A DNA stretch of 61,023 nucleotides from Alphaproteobacteria bacterium (GTDB taxonomy: Bacteria; Pseudomonadota; Alphaproteobacteria; MPNO01; UBA830): assembly GCA_022822405.1 (NCBI GenBank), contig JAJEBT010000022.1, forward strand, positions 1-61,023. Reading direction: 5' to 3'. The notes under the pieces were generated by a model. That model was not told the DNA's origin and did not search any database. It saw nothing but the letters and a program-made list of their open reading frames with translations. Each line of letters starts with the position of its first letter. The stretch's first letter is position 1. Positions 9,845 through 18,926 of the stretch are shown here, piece after piece. The translations under genes were made by a program, and so were the position numbers.

Positions 9845-10816
9845 TCAGGCCGCAGCCTTGAAGCGTTCGCGGTCGTGTGACTGCGCAAGATCTATCGCCG
9901 GCCCGACGGGCACGATTCCGGACGGGTTCACATTGGCCTGCCCACCGTAATAGCCCTTCTTTATTCCGTCGATGTCGACGATCTCGGCGATTCCGGGAGT
10001 CTGGTACAGATCCAGGGTGTAATTCCAGAGATTGGGATAGTCCTGGATTCGCCGGACGTTGCACTTGAAGTGGCTGAAATACACGAAATCAAAACGAATC
10101 AGGGTCACGAAAAGGCGCCAGTCCGCTTCCGTGGCATGATCGGCGACGAGATAGCGCCTGTCCGCGAGCCGATCCTCGAGAAAGTCCAGCGTCTCGAACA
10201 TCGGGCCCACGGCGTTTTCGTAGGCGTCCTGCGTTTTTGCAAAACCGGAGCGATAAACGCCGTTGTTGACGGTCGCGTAGATTCGATCGTTGAGCGCATC
10301 GATCTCGGTACGATGGGCCTCCGGATAGAGGTCGATCGAAGCATCCCCCCATTGGTTGAATTCCGAATTGAGCATCCGGATGATCTCGGAGGATTCGTTG
10401 TTGACGATCGTCTTCTCTTGGCGGTCCCAGAGGGTCGGCACCGTTACCCGACCGGTGCAGGCCGGATCGGCGGCGATATAGACGTCATGCAGTTCGAGCA
10501 CGCCGTTTTCTCCCGGCTGAAGCTCGTCGATTCCCTGGGAATAGGCCCAACTTCGCTTGCGCGGGCGGTCCGACAAAGTCATCGAAATGACGTCCTCGAG
10601 CCCTTTGAGGCGGCGGACGATCTGCGTACGGTGTGCCCACGGACAGGACGGGGCCAGAAACAGGTGATACCGTCTGGGTTCGGCACCATAGCCAGACGAG
10701 CCGTCGGCCGTAACGAAATTTCGGAAGACTGACTCGGCGCGCACGAACGCGCCGCCCTCTCCGGTTCGGTACTTCGCGTCGTCGTCGATCCACGTGCCGT
10801 CAATCAGCATGCCCAT
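9845..10816 (-). CDS. yqjG: Glutathionyl-hydroquinone reductase (Xi-class GST)
   Basis: A 323-residue Xi-class glutathione transferase. It begins with MGMLIDGTWIDD and has the catalytic cysteine in APSCPWAHRT, the CPWAHR motif that defines the ECM4/YqjG/PcpF family. These enzymes reduce glutathionyl-hydroquinones to hydroquinones and free glutathione, and act in quinone detoxification and chloroaromatic breakdown. The all-helical C-terminal GST domain covers roughly residues 170-310. GGGAG precedes the start by 9 nt. No partner gene is adjacent on this strand. Confidence 0.88.
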   Translation of the reverse strand: MGMLIDGTWIDDDAKYRTGEGGAFVRAESVFRNFVTADGSSGYGAEPRRYHLFLAPSCPWAHRTQIVRRLKGLEDVISMTLSDRPRKRSWAYSQGIDELQPGENGVLELHDVYIAADPACTGRVTVPTLWDRQEKTIVNNESSEIIRMLNSEFNQWGDASIDLYPEAHRTEIDALNDRIYATVNNGVYRSGFAKTQDAYENAVGPMFETLDFLEDRLADRRYLVADHATEADWRLFVTLIRFDFVYFSHFKCNVRRIQDYPNLWNYTLDLYQTPGIAEIVDIDGIKKGYYGGQANVNPSGIVPVGPAIDLAQSHDRERFKAAA

Positions 10817-11099
10817 GTCTGGCGTCTCCCGTTCTCGCGTGCTTGCTCCGACCCGCCCGCCGCATCATGTCAACCGAGCCGACAACCTTGGCAGAGCCTT
10901 TTTGGGGGTTGCGAGCCGGCATGGTCCGTTGCCAACCATGTTTGCGGATCATCGGCGCGCCCGAATGAGCGCACACTGCCAGTATAGCAGTCTTCCCGGT
11001 CCTTTGGGGCAAAAATGCCGCTTCGTGCCGAAGCGAGCAGCGTGTCTGGCGCGTTTGTCCCAACGGAATCCTGGCTGTCTACTGACCCGGCGTCCGGTC

Positions 11100-11355
11100 T
11101 CAAACGCGGAAAACAGCACCATCATGGAGCATGCTCCACATGGTCCCAGCGGCAGTCTTGCGGGTCACCGAGTCCCGGCTCGGCGTTCCCTCCTCGAGGA
11201 TCGTCCGCAACCGTTCAAGATATCGGGCACCGACTGCAACCAAGGCAGCGCAATCAGCAGCATCAGTCTGCGCCATTCGCGAACAACCGCTCTACGGCAC
11301 ACGCCAGCATCTCGCACACTGCGCTGCCGCTCATCAACCGTTCGACTTCCTCCAT
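11100..11355 (-). pseudogene. Possible small gene with a frameshift, downstream of the Liv-type binding protein
   Basis: Nineteen bp after the binding-protein stop, an ATG opens MEEVERLMSGSAVCEMLACA and stops after 30 codons. Reading then continues in another frame as QTDAADCAALVAVGARYLER and onward through TILEEGTPSRDS to AGTMWSMLHDGAVFRV before a stop at 11100. Each half has ordinary protein-like composition, so a single frameshifted gene of about 85 codons is possible. I do not recognise the family, and chance cannot be excluded. The rest of 10817-11099 shows nothing I can call. Confidence 0.2.
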
Positions 11356-11373
11356 GTCAGAAGGCAAAGTCGG

Positions 11374-12807
11374 CTATCGCCCGAACGTTACTGCGCGGAC
11401 ATCCTCTATGCGTTCATCGCCGGTAAAGCGCCAGATTCCGATATGGCCACGACGGAGGTCCCCGTTCTCGTCCCAGTCGACGCTGTTCGCCGCGCCCTCG
11501 TAATCCACCTCTCCGCCGCCGGAGAGAACGCGGAGCGCCTCGGCAACACCGCGCGGCCCGGCAATCACGACTGTACCCGGCCCGCTGCCGACATCACGCA
11601 GGCGATCGCGAATTGCCGCCCCGCCAGTGCTGCCGGCGGCTTCGGCAGCCAATGCCAGGGCAATCGTAGCGTCGTAGACCTCCTTGACATAGGCGAGCAC
11701 CGGCAACGAACCGTATTCGTTGACATAGGCGGCCTCCCAGGCGTCCGACGCTCTGCTGCCCGGCGCAGTCGCCGGTCCGGTGCCGTACATGCCGCCGAGC
11801 CGGGCGCCGCCGATAGCCCGCACGAGGCCAACTCGCTTGGCACCGTCGCCGAACACGAACTGCTTGTAGATGCCATGATCCAATGCCTCGCGAACCATGG
11901 TAATGGCCGCCCGATCGGAAGCAATCACGACCAGAGCCTGAGCCCCTCCGGCCGCCGAGGCACGCAGTTCCGCGAGAAAACTCGCCCGATCGCGCTCGAT
12001 GGCAACGGCCTTGATCGGCCTCTTCCAAGCTGCCCCGAATGCATCCGCGAGCCCCCGCCCCCATGCGTCATCAACATGGATCAGGCCGACGTTCCCGAAA
12101 CCCCGGTCACGCGCGACCTCCGCCAGCACCGGACCCTGGGTCACGTCGGAAAGTGCTGTCCGGAAAAGGAAATCGTTGTCGGCCGCCGTCGTCAGCTTGG
12201 GCGAGGTCGCAGAGAAACTCACGGTCGGAATGCCAGCCGGGCCGATCACCCGCTCGGCGACGGGCAGGGTGCTGGCGCTGGAATTGGGGCCGACGATCGC
12301 ATGCACGCCCTCGACATCGACCAGACGGCGTGCCTCCGCAACCGCGACGTCGGGGCGGGCCGTCGCATCGCCAATCGCCACGGTCACGGGCCGGCCAAGA
12401 ACTCCACCGCCCTGATTCACATGCTTGATCGCAAGGTCGAAGGCGCGCCGCCTGTCCCTCGCAGCCAGTGTCCCGCCGCTGAAATCGATGAGGAACCCGA
12501 TCTTCAGGCTCCGGCCCCCGTCCGACTGTGCCGCCACAGGCACTTCGACCGCACCGGCCAGAAACAGCGATGCTGCAGCGAACGCCCCTAGAAGCAGGCG
12601 CCGCCAGGAAGAAATCCCGGGATTGCCGACCGGACCCGCGAAGGCAGCAGCGCGCCCGCAAGTGGTGATTCCGGCACAGCCCTCCTCGTTGGTGCCGCTG
12701 CGGTTCCGGAAGCGGGTCCAAGTCGGGAGCATGCAACATGGCATCGCGTGGCCACCCAGCGTTGCCGAGTCCCTGCCCGCTTGCAGACGCCCGTTTCGGC
12801 CGTTCAT
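11374..12807 (-). CDS. Branched-chain amino acid-type ABC transporter substrate-binding protein
   Basis: A type I periplasmic binding protein of the LivJ/LivK (Peripla_BP_6) family. The core begins LKIGFLIDFSGGTLAARDRR and contains the typical HVNQGGGVLGRPV, AIVGPNSSASTLPVAE and FLFRTALSDVTQG segments. It should capture an amino acid-like or small organic ligand in the periplasm. No cognate permease or ATPase genes lie nearby, so it is an orphan receptor. The start is uncertain: the signal-like segment (WRRLLLGAFAAASLFLAGAV) lies about 70 residues inside, and no good start codon sits just before it. I place the start at an ATG with AAGGA 9 nt upstream; 12816 or 12744 are alternatives. Confidence 0.75.
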   Translation of the reverse strand: MNGRNGRLQAGRDSATLGGHAMPCCMLPTWTRFRNRSGTNEEGCAGITTCGRAAAFAGPVGNPGISSWRRLLLGAFAAASLFLAGAVEVPVAAQSDGGRSLKIGFLIDFSGGTLAARDRRRAFDLAIKHVNQGGGVLGRPVTVAIGDATARPDVAVAEARRLVDVEGVHAIVGPNSSASTLPVAERVIGPAGIPTVSFSATSPKLTTAADNDFLFRTALSDVTQGPVLAEVARDRGFGNVGLIHVDDAWGRGLADAFGAAWKRPIKAVAIERDRASFLAELRASAAGGAQALVVIASDRAAITMVREALDHGIYKQFVFGDGAKRVGLVRAIGGARLGGMYGTGPATAPGSRASDAWEAAYVNEYGSLPVLAYVKEVYDATIALALAAEAAGSTGGAAIRDRLRDVGSGPGTVVIAGPRGVAEALRVLSGGGEVDYEGAANSVDWDENGDLRRGHIGIWRFTGDERIEDVRAVTFGR

Positions 12808-13316
12808 CGGACGCATTCCTTCATCGCGTGGCCTTTCCGATTCCGTTGCCAGACGGAGCTGCGCATACGGCAGCGGCGACCACCCCGATGCGCCCGTCTC
12901 CGATAATACGCATGCCGGCTGCTGTTTCCACCGGCACCCGCCACCGCTGCCACACCGTCCCTGAGGAGAGAAAGTGAACCTGTTGCACCTTGGAGTTCAA
13001 TCCGGGCTTGTTTCGCAAGTCCGAATGAAAATCGACTCCGGTCCGGATGATGGGATGATGACATGATGACCATCAACAGGGCCGACAGGGATATCGACGA
13101 TGCAGACCACGTTGATGATACGCCTTCGAGGATGCGCAAGCTGCAGCAAGCGCGGCCGATGTTGTCGAACGTATGAGCAGCACGTTCGCAGACAGCAGTG
13201 ACGATCATGAGAAAGGCTTGGGGACACGCCGATCAATCCACGAACCTGAATGATGAATTGATGTTACATAGAATGATGATATGATGTCTATTGCCAGGCG
13301 GAAGAGGAAGCAAACG
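12808..13316. other. Intergenic interval with decayed vapB-like sequence
   Basis: No intact gene is visible between the binding protein and vapB. The right half carries a degenerate copy of the vapB 5' region (listed separately) and several ATGATG-type runs. The left half shows only shadow frames. Confidence 0.5.
13063..13117 (+). repeat. Degenerate direct repeat of the vapB leader and start
   Basis: This segment repeats, with substitutions, the DNA at 13281-13334. Both begin ATGATG. Both then reach, 36-37 nt later, an ACGATG start followed by near-identical sequence: ATGCAGACCACGTTGATG here against ATGCGAACCACGTTGACG in vapB. It encodes MQTTLMI in place of MRTTLTL and then loses similarity. 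It is best read as the remnant of a duplicated antitoxin gene or operator. Confidence 0.55.
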
Positions 13317-13586
13317 ATGCGAACCACGTTGACGCTCGACGACGACATTGCCAAAAAGCTCCGGGACATCGCCCATCTGTCGGGCAGGTCCTTCAAGGCG
13401 GTCGTGAACGACGCCCTGCGAGCCGGAGTCGAGGCTGGGCGCATTGCCGACGTGTCCAGACCCTACCGGCTGAAGCCTGTTTCGATGGGCCAACCGATCG
13501 GCGGGCAGGATCTCGACAAGGCGCTGGCGCTCGCGGACCGGCTGGAAGATGGCGAGCTCACCCGCAAGCTGCTTCTCAGAAAATGA
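13317..13586 (+). CDS. vapB: VapB-type antitoxin (ribbon-helix-helix)
   Basis: An 89-residue antitoxin. The N-terminal ribbon-helix-helix reads MRTTLTLDDDIAKKLRDIA, the DNA-binding fold of VapB/CopG-type repressors. The C-terminal half (DLDKALALADRLEDGELTRK) would thread into the toxin active site. GAGGAAG precedes the ATG at 13317 by 7 nt; an upstream ATG at 13281 is less likely. It overlaps vapC by 4 nt (ATGA), the usual coupling in type II modules. VapB normally represses its own promoter, and AT-rich ATGATG repeats just upstream are candidate operator sequence. Confidence 0.85.
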   Translation: MRTTLTLDDDIAKKLRDIAHLSGRSFKAVVNDALRAGVEAGRIADVSRPYRLKPVSMGQPIGGQDLDKALALADRLEDGELTRKLLLRK

Positions 13587-14032
13587 TCCTCGTAGATGCC
13601 AATCTGCTGATCTATGCCGTCAACCTCGACGCTGTAAATCATGATCGGGCCCGGCACTGGCTCCAACAAACCCTGTCCGGCGCTTCGCCCATCGGGCTGC
13701 CATGGATTTCCCTGTTGGCCTTTCTCCGGATCACAACCCATCCAGCCATACTCCCCCGTCCCCTGTCGAGCGACCACGCGGTCGGATTTGTCGAAGACTG
13801 GCTGGATCAGCCCTACGTCCGCCCCGTTTCACCAGGAGACCAGCACTGGCCAATTCTACACAACCTCCTGAGCGTGACGGGCACGGCCGGAAACCTCACG
13901 TCCGATGCGCACATCGCTGCCATGGCGATCGAAAACGGTGCGACAGTCCTTTCTGCCGATCATGACTTCGGGCGCTTTCCAGGAGTGAGACACGTCAACC
14001 CGCTTCTTGATGACGCGGCACGACCTGGCTGA
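13583..14032 (+). CDS. vapC: VapC-type PIN-domain ribonuclease toxin
   Basis: A 149-residue PIN-domain toxin of the subfamily recognised by MILVDANLLIYAVN at the N-terminus and PWISLLAFLRITTHP in the middle. Acidic residues are visible at D5, in LTSDAHIAA and in SADHDFGRF. The usual Glu after the second strand is replaced by Ala in LLAFLR, which I recall being normal for this subgroup. Such toxins cleave RNA, often tRNA or rRNA, when freed from VapB. The gene is full length and coupled to vapB, so the module looks intact. Confidence 0.87.
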   Translation: MILVDANLLIYAVNLDAVNHDRARHWLQQTLSGASPIGLPWISLLAFLRITTHPAILPRPLSSDHAVGFVEDWLDQPYVRPVSPGDQHWPILHNLLSVTGTAGNLTSDAHIAAMAIENGATVLSADHDFGRFPGVRHVNPLLDDAARPG

Positions 14033-14215
14033 CGAAAGCGCAGGAGTCGCGGAACCAAGCGGAAGACAGCTCCGCGCATAAGCAGCGAAGCGGGAAAGCC
14101 ATTCCGCCATCCTTTCCCGCAAAGGCCGCGGCACGGGGCCGTGACCGCGTGCTGCGCCAGCGCGATCATTCCTGTATCGTGAGCGCATTGGACAAGACTC
14201 GAGGGGAAGGGACAG

Positions 14216-15373
14216 ATGGACTTCGAACTCCCGGAAGAAATGCGCATGTTCAAGGAGACGCTCCGGCGTTTCATCGACTCAGAAGTCATCCCCATCGAGC
14301 GTGAGGCCTATAACGGGCCTGAAATGGTGCCCGAGATTCGCCAGAATCTCGAAGCGAAGGCGCAGGAACTGGGAATCTGGGGCGTCGATGTGCCCGAGGC
14401 GCTCGGCGGACTCGGCATGGGCCTGCTGGCGCGCGCGATCATCTGGGAGGAAACCGGGCGCACCATCGCGTTTCCCCGGCGCAAGAAATGGATCTTCGGA
14501 CCGGACGTCAGTCCGTTGCTGGCGGAATTCGCCAACGAGGACCAGGTCGAGCGCTACCTCAAGCCCTGCATCAACGGTGAAAAGAAGCCGGGTTTCGCCC
14601 AGACCGAACCCGACGCGGGCGGCGATCCGTCAGGAATGAAGACGACGGCTGTCCGGGACGGCGATGAATATGTGATCAACGGCACCAAGCGCTTCATCAC
14701 CGGCGCCGACGAGGCGGATTTCTTCCAGGTCATCTGCGTCACCGATCCCGAAAAGGGCACCCGCGGCGGCATTTCCTGCATCCTCGTCGACGCCGACACG
14801 CCGGGCGTCAAGATTCTCCGCAAGCAGATGACGATGATGGACGACCAGCCCTGCGAGATGGCGTTCGACGACGTCCGCGTCCCGGTCGAGAACCTCGTCG
14901 GCAAGGAAGGCGACGGCTTCCGCATGGCCCAGACGTGGATCACCATGGGCCGCATCCGCCACGGCGCAATCGGCGTCGGTACCATGGAACGCTGCCTGGA
15001 ACTCGGCGCATCCTATGCCCGTGACCGGGTGACATTCGGAAAGCCGCTGGCCGAACGACAGGCTGTGCAGTGGATGCTGGTAGACACCTACGCCGACATG
15101 CACATGGTCCGCCTGATGATCTACAACGCGGCAGCCAAGCACGATGCCGGCGAGGACATCCGCTGGGATTCCTACATGTGCAAGTATATCGGCGACCGCA
15201 AGGCGTTCGAGGCGACCGACCGCTGCATGCAGATTCACGGGGGGCTCGGACTCACGACCGATCTCCCGATCGAGAAGCTGTGGCGCGATGCCCGGTCCTT
15301 CATGATCACCGAAGGACCCGAGGAAATCCTCAAGCACGCCCTGCAGCGTCACGTCCTCAACCTCTACGGCTGA
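14216..15373 (+). CDS. Acyl-CoA dehydrogenase
   Basis: A 385-residue FAD-dependent acyl-CoA dehydrogenase. Domain order is the N-terminal helical domain, the middle beta domain with FAQTEPDAGGDPSGMKTTA and the FITGADEADFF segment, and the C-terminal helical domain with QIHGGLGLTTDLPIEKLWRD. The last is the flavin contact region and the site where many members place their catalytic Glu. A GGGGAAGGGACAG ribosome binding site supports the start. It introduces an alpha,beta double bond into an acyl-CoA thioester; chain specificity cannot be read from sequence. The convergent neighbour is an amidohydrolase, suggesting a catabolic island. Confidence 0.88.
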   Translation: MDFELPEEMRMFKETLRRFIDSEVIPIEREAYNGPEMVPEIRQNLEAKAQELGIWGVDVPEALGGLGMGLLARAIIWEETGRTIAFPRRKKWIFGPDVSPLLAEFANEDQVERYLKPCINGEKKPGFAQTEPDAGGDPSGMKTTAVRDGDEYVINGTKRFITGADEADFFQVICVTDPEKGTRGGISCILVDADTPGVKILRKQMTMMDDQPCEMAFDDVRVPVENLVGKEGDGFRMAQTWITMGRIRHGAIGVGTMERCLELGASYARDRVTFGKPLAERQAVQWMLVDTYADMHMVRLMIYNAAAKHDAGEDIRWDSYMCKYIGDRKAFEATDRCMQIHGGLGLTTDLPIEKLWRDARSFMITEGPEEILKHALQRHVLNLYG

Positions 15374-15432
15374 AGGCCCGCGCGCCGGCGGCGCCTGCCC
15401 CGGTTAGGCGGCCCGTCGCGGGCGCCTGCAGC

Positions 15433-16653
15433 CTACTTGCCGGGCGGCCGGTCGAGGCCGAACAGCTTGAGCGCGTTCTCGCCCAGGATGTTCTTCTTCG
15501 CCTGCTCGTCGAGCATCGGCAGATTCCAGATGACGCTCGGCGCGTCGAAGTCCCAGTGCGGCCAGTCCGAGGAATAGAGCAGCTGGTCCTTCGCATTGAT
15601 CATGTCGAAGGTCACCTTCAGCGCCTCGGGATGATCGGTCTCCATCGGCTGGCATGTGAAATACATCTCGCGCATGTACTCGCTCGGCAGCCGCTTCAGG
15701 AGCGGGGCCTCGGAAGACCGCATCAGGTAGGTATGATCGAGGCGCTGCATGAGCCACGACACCCAGGCCAGCCCCGACTCGATCCAGATCACATCAAGAC
15801 CCGGAAAACGTTCGGGAAGCCCGTTCATGACCCAGTTGCTCATGTGGACGACGTTGCACCAGACGAAGGACAGCGCGTGCATGGTGCCGAACCGGTTGAT
15901 CTGGAGCATCGACGGGTCCTGCCAGTTGTAGCCGGCATGGAAGGCAAGCGGCTTGCCGGTCTCCTCAATCGCCCGGTAGAGCTTCATGTAGTCGTTGTGC
16001 TGTACCGGCTTGTGACGGACCGACGTGACCATGAAACCGACGACATCCGGGTGGTCCCCGAGATCCTCTACCGTCCTCAGGGACGCCTGCGGATCACCGA
16101 ACGGAAGGTACAGCAGGGTCTTCATCCGCGGATCCACGGGCAGGATATTCTCGCAGAACCACCTGTCATAGGCGCGGCCCAGAATGGCCTCCATATCGTA
16201 CTGGGGATGCATCCCGAGATTGAGCATGGGTGTCGGGAAGACCACCATGTAGTCGAGATGGAATGAGTCGATGGCGCGGCGGACGAGCGTGACGTCGCGG
16301 TGGACCGGGGAGTCCCCGACCGTTTCGCCGAGCTTGGCCTGATGGGGTATGCGCCCGCCGCAATCCTGGTAGCGCAACGCGTGGTCGCCGTTCAGCCCGT
16401 AAGGCGGCGATCCGGTGCGGTTCCGGAGATGGTCGAGAGCCTGGGCCCGCACCACCTCGTCCTCGATATAGGCGCAGATGTCGGCCCACGATTCGATTTC
16501 CATGTGGTGGGCATCGGTGTCGATGATGACGATGTCCTCGAACCTGAGCGCTTCGCCCTGTGCGCGGCAATGGGCAAGGATGTCTCGGGTGTCGGTTGCG
16601 GTGGTGATCTCCTTGATCGGTATTTCGCGAAGCTGCTCGACGCTGATATCCAT
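15433..16653 (-). CDS. Metal-dependent amidohydrolase (ACMSD-like TIM barrel)
   Basis: A 406-residue amidohydrolase-2 family protein. Metal ligands appear as DTDAHHME near the N-terminus, FHAGY in the middle and the hallmark YSSDWPHWDFD near residue 365. The C-terminal ILGENALKLFGL is the standard family ending. Relatives hydrolyse or decarboxylate ring-derived acids, such as aminocarboxymuconate-type substrates; the exact substrate is unknown. ACAGGAGAC precedes the ATG at 16653, which I chose over an upstream ATG at 16794. Two promoter-like elements lie upstream (listed). Confidence 0.8.
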   Translation of the reverse strand: MDISVEQLREIPIKEITTATDTRDILAHCRAQGEALRFEDIVIIDTDAHHMEIESWADICAYIEDEVVRAQALDHLRNRTGSPPYGLNGDHALRYQDCGGRIPHQAKLGETVGDSPVHRDVTLVRRAIDSFHLDYMVVFPTPMLNLGMHPQYDMEAILGRAYDRWFCENILPVDPRMKTLLYLPFGDPQASLRTVEDLGDHPDVVGFMVTSVRHKPVQHNDYMKLYRAIEETGKPLAFHAGYNWQDPSMLQINRFGTMHALSFVWCNVVHMSNWVMNGLPERFPGLDVIWIESGLAWVSWLMQRLDHTYLMRSSEAPLLKRLPSEYMREMYFTCQPMETDHPEALKVTFDMINAKDQLLYSSDWPHWDFDAPSVIWNLPMLDEQAKKNILGENALKLFGLDRPPGK

Positions 16654-16747
16654 GGCCTGGTCTCCTGTCGACGGTTGCTCCGGCATCGGGAGAAGCCGGC
16701 CCGCAATCGGTTCGGGCCGCATGCTGTCCTGCCAGCCTGCAACAATG

Positions 16748-16775
16748 ATTGTACTTCGCCTCCGCGCGGTTCCAA
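16748..16775 (-). promoter_or_regulatory. Candidate proximal promoter of the amidohydrolase gene
   Basis: On the minus strand TTGGAA and TACAAT are separated by 16 nt. Transcription would start near 16741, leaving an untranslated leader of about 85 nt. The surrounding 64 bp (16711-16774) resemble 16937-17001. The -10 region overlaps a small perfect dyad, ACAATGATTGT. Confidence 0.45.
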
Positions 16776-16973
16776 AGCGCTTCACGTCCTGCACGGGTGA
16801 GGCGAGCCTGCCGATCGAAGCTGCTATCGCGGCCGCTCCCTACCAGGTGCCAGGATTCGCGCTTGCGGGACTCGATTTCGCCGAAGTCCGGACTATCCGA
16901 AGGCGGGGTGATATCCGCGACCGGAATGGAACATCCTTCCGGCCACGCGCGGCTTTGCCGACCTGCTGCAACG

Positions 16974-17002
16974 ATTGTATCCTTGCGCAGGTGCCGTTCC
17001 AG
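16974..17002 (-). promoter_or_regulatory. Candidate distal (duplicated) promoter of the amidohydrolase gene
   Basis: On the minus strand CTGGAA and TACAAT are separated by 17 nt, with flanks similar to the proximal element about 227 bp away. It lies within 105 bp of the divergent hydrolase start, so a regulator binding here could influence both directions. This call rests on similarity to the proximal copy. Confidence 0.4.
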
Positions 17003-17078
17003 ACTGGAGCGGCACCGTCGGGCGGCGATACGTGATGCGTTTTCCGAATGCCACCACGGACCATGAACGGACGGAATC

Positions 17079-17996
17079 ATGCGGCCATTCAAGATCGGCA
17101 ATATCCTGATATCGAGCTTCGTCGAACGCGAAGGCCCGTGGCGCCAGCCAGAGGCCATGTTTCCGACATCGGACAAGGCAACCGCGCTTGCCCATCTTGG
17201 CGAGATGCCGTCCTGGGTCTATGACGCCGGACGCAATCTCCTGATCATAAACTATCAGACCTTCGTGGTGCGGACGGAACGGCACACGATCCTGATCGAC
17301 ACCTGCGTCGGTGAAGACAAGCCGATGCGGAGCTCCGGTCTCGCCTACCCGAAACAGTCCTGGCTCGATGGATTCTCGGCCCACGGCCTCCGGTTCGAGG
17401 ACATAGACTATGTCTTCTGCACCCATCTCCATGTCGATCACTGCGGCTGGAACACGCGGCTCGTGAACGGACGCTGGGTTCCGACTTTTCCGAACGCCAC
17501 TTACATATTCGGAAAGCGCGAGTACGAGGCCTGGGAGGCAGAGGCAGCGCTTGGCAAGCCTGAGGACCAACAGGCGGCGATTTGGGAAGACAGCTGCCGC
17601 CCCATCGTCGAGGCCGGCCAGGCGCGACTCGTCGACAGCGATTTCGAGCTCGAGGACGGCATCTGGCTCACCCCGGCCTTCGGCCACTCGCCGGGACAGG
17701 TCTGCGTCAACTTCCGGTCGGGAGACGGCCACGCGATCTTCACCGGCGACATGATGCATCATCCGCTGCAGTGCCGCGAACCCGACTGGAGCACCTGCTT
17801 CTGCTCCGACCCCGGAGAGGCGGCGCAGAGCCGGAGGCGCATACTGGCCGAAGTGGCGGACAGCGATACCGTCGTCGTGCCGGCGCATTTCCCCGGCCAG
17901 ACCGCCGGACATGTCCTTAGCGACGGCGACACCTGGCGGTGGCGCTTCATGAGCTTCATCGACCAGTCATGGATATCGAGCGGCCCGACTGACTGA
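17079..17996 (+). CDS. Metallo-beta-lactamase-fold hydrolase
   Basis: A 305-residue MBL-fold protein. The dinuclear metal motif reads THLHVDHCGW (HxHxDH), with further ligands in AFGHSPGQ, FTGDMMHH and VVPAHFPGQ. The fold is complete. Similar proteins act as quorum-lactonases or carbamate and ester hydrolases; the active-site surroundings do not let me choose. It is divergent from one amidohydrolase and convergent with another (21 bp between stops), in a neighbourhood rich in hydrolases and an acyl-CoA dehydrogenase. Confidence 0.85.
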   Translation: MRPFKIGNILISSFVEREGPWRQPEAMFPTSDKATALAHLGEMPSWVYDAGRNLLIINYQTFVVRTERHTILIDTCVGEDKPMRSSGLAYPKQSWLDGFSAHGLRFEDIDYVFCTHLHVDHCGWNTRLVNGRWVPTFPNATYIFGKREYEAWEAEAALGKPEDQQAAIWEDSCRPIVEAGQARLVDSDFELEDGIWLTPAFGHSPGQVCVNFRSGDGHAIFTGDMMHHPLQCREPDWSTCFCSDPGEAAQSRRRILAEVADSDTVVVPAHFPGQTAGHVLSDGDTWRWRFMSFIDQSWISSGPTD

Positions 17997-18017
17997 GGAG
18001 CCGCTGGCGCGGCCCGC

Positions 18018-18926
18018 CTATCCGCTTGCGCCGAATCCGTAGAGCGCCGCAGGGTTGTCGACCAGGATCTTCTGCTGCAACGCGAGATCGGGCGCATAGC
18101 GGGGCAGCAGGTCGACGAGATCCCCGTCATCGGGCATGCCTTCCCACAGGTTGGGATGCGGCCAATCCGTCCCCCACAGCACGCGGTCCGGGTTGGCCTC
18201 GATCACCGCCTGCGCGAAGGGCACGACATCGTCATAGGGCGCTCCCCGGGCGGACAGGCGCTCAGCGCAGGAAATTTTCACCCATACATCCTCGTTGCGG
18301 AGGAAATCCAGGAGCAGCCGGAACGGCGGCGCTCCAGTCCCGCCGGCGACCTTGACCCGGATCATGTGGTCGAAGACGACGGGCAGTCCGAAAGTGCGAA
18401 GTTCCGGGGCGAACTCGACGATATCCTGTTCCTCGATATAGATGACGAGGTGCCATCCGAAGGTCGCTATCCGCTCGGCAATGCGCCGCACCCGCCCGAA
18501 ATCCGGCGCCCCCGAGAGATGGCGCGCGAAGCTGAAGCGCGCACCCCGAATCCCACCCGCATGCAACCGCTCGAGATCCCCATCGGTGAAGGTTTCGTCG
18601 ACGATCGCAACCCCTTTCCAACGTCCGTTCGATGACGAGATCGCGTCCAGGGTCGCCGAATTGTCGATTCCGTGGCAGGTCGCCTGGACGATCACCGACC
18701 GGTCGAAACCGAGAAGGCCGTGCAGGCGCCGCAGGTGTTCCTTCGGCGCATCGACGGGACGATAGGTCGCTGACGGGTGATAGGGAAACCGGTCCGAAGG
18801 GCCGAAAACATGGACATGGGCGTCGCAAGCGCCCGGCGGTGGCACGAACTGCGGCCGACGCGGTGCCGGATGGGGTGGTGGAGGATATTTCAACTGCCGG
18901 TACCCGGCATCCGCTGTTCCCGCCAC
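18018..18926 (-). CDS. Amidohydrolase, 2-pyrone-4,6-dicarboxylate hydrolase-like
   Basis: A 302-residue TIM-barrel amidohydrolase similar to LigI-type lactonases. Key features are ACDAHVHVFGPSDRFPYHP near the start (metal HxH), the central IYIEEQDI, VVFDHMIR, and VLWGTDWPHPNLWEGMPDD near the end, carrying the catalytic Asp. LigI opens the lactone of 2-pyrone-4,6-dicarboxylate in protocatechuate 4,5-cleavage; no other lig genes are in the window, so the true substrate may be a different lactone. The start codon is GTG with no clear Shine-Dalgarno, so the N-terminus is uncertain. Confidence 0.8.
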   Translation of the reverse strand: MAGTADAGYRQLKYPPPPHPAPRRPQFVPPPGACDAHVHVFGPSDRFPYHPSATYRPVDAPKEHLRRLHGLLGFDRSVIVQATCHGIDNSATLDAISSSNGRWKGVAIVDETFTDGDLERLHAGGIRGARFSFARHLSGAPDFGRVRRIAERIATFGWHLVIYIEEQDIVEFAPELRTFGLPVVFDHMIRVKVAGGTGAPPFRLLLDFLRNEDVWVKISCAERLSARGAPYDDVVPFAQAVIEANPDRVLWGTDWPHPNLWEGMPDDGDLVDLLPRYAPDLALQQKILVDNPAALYGFGASG

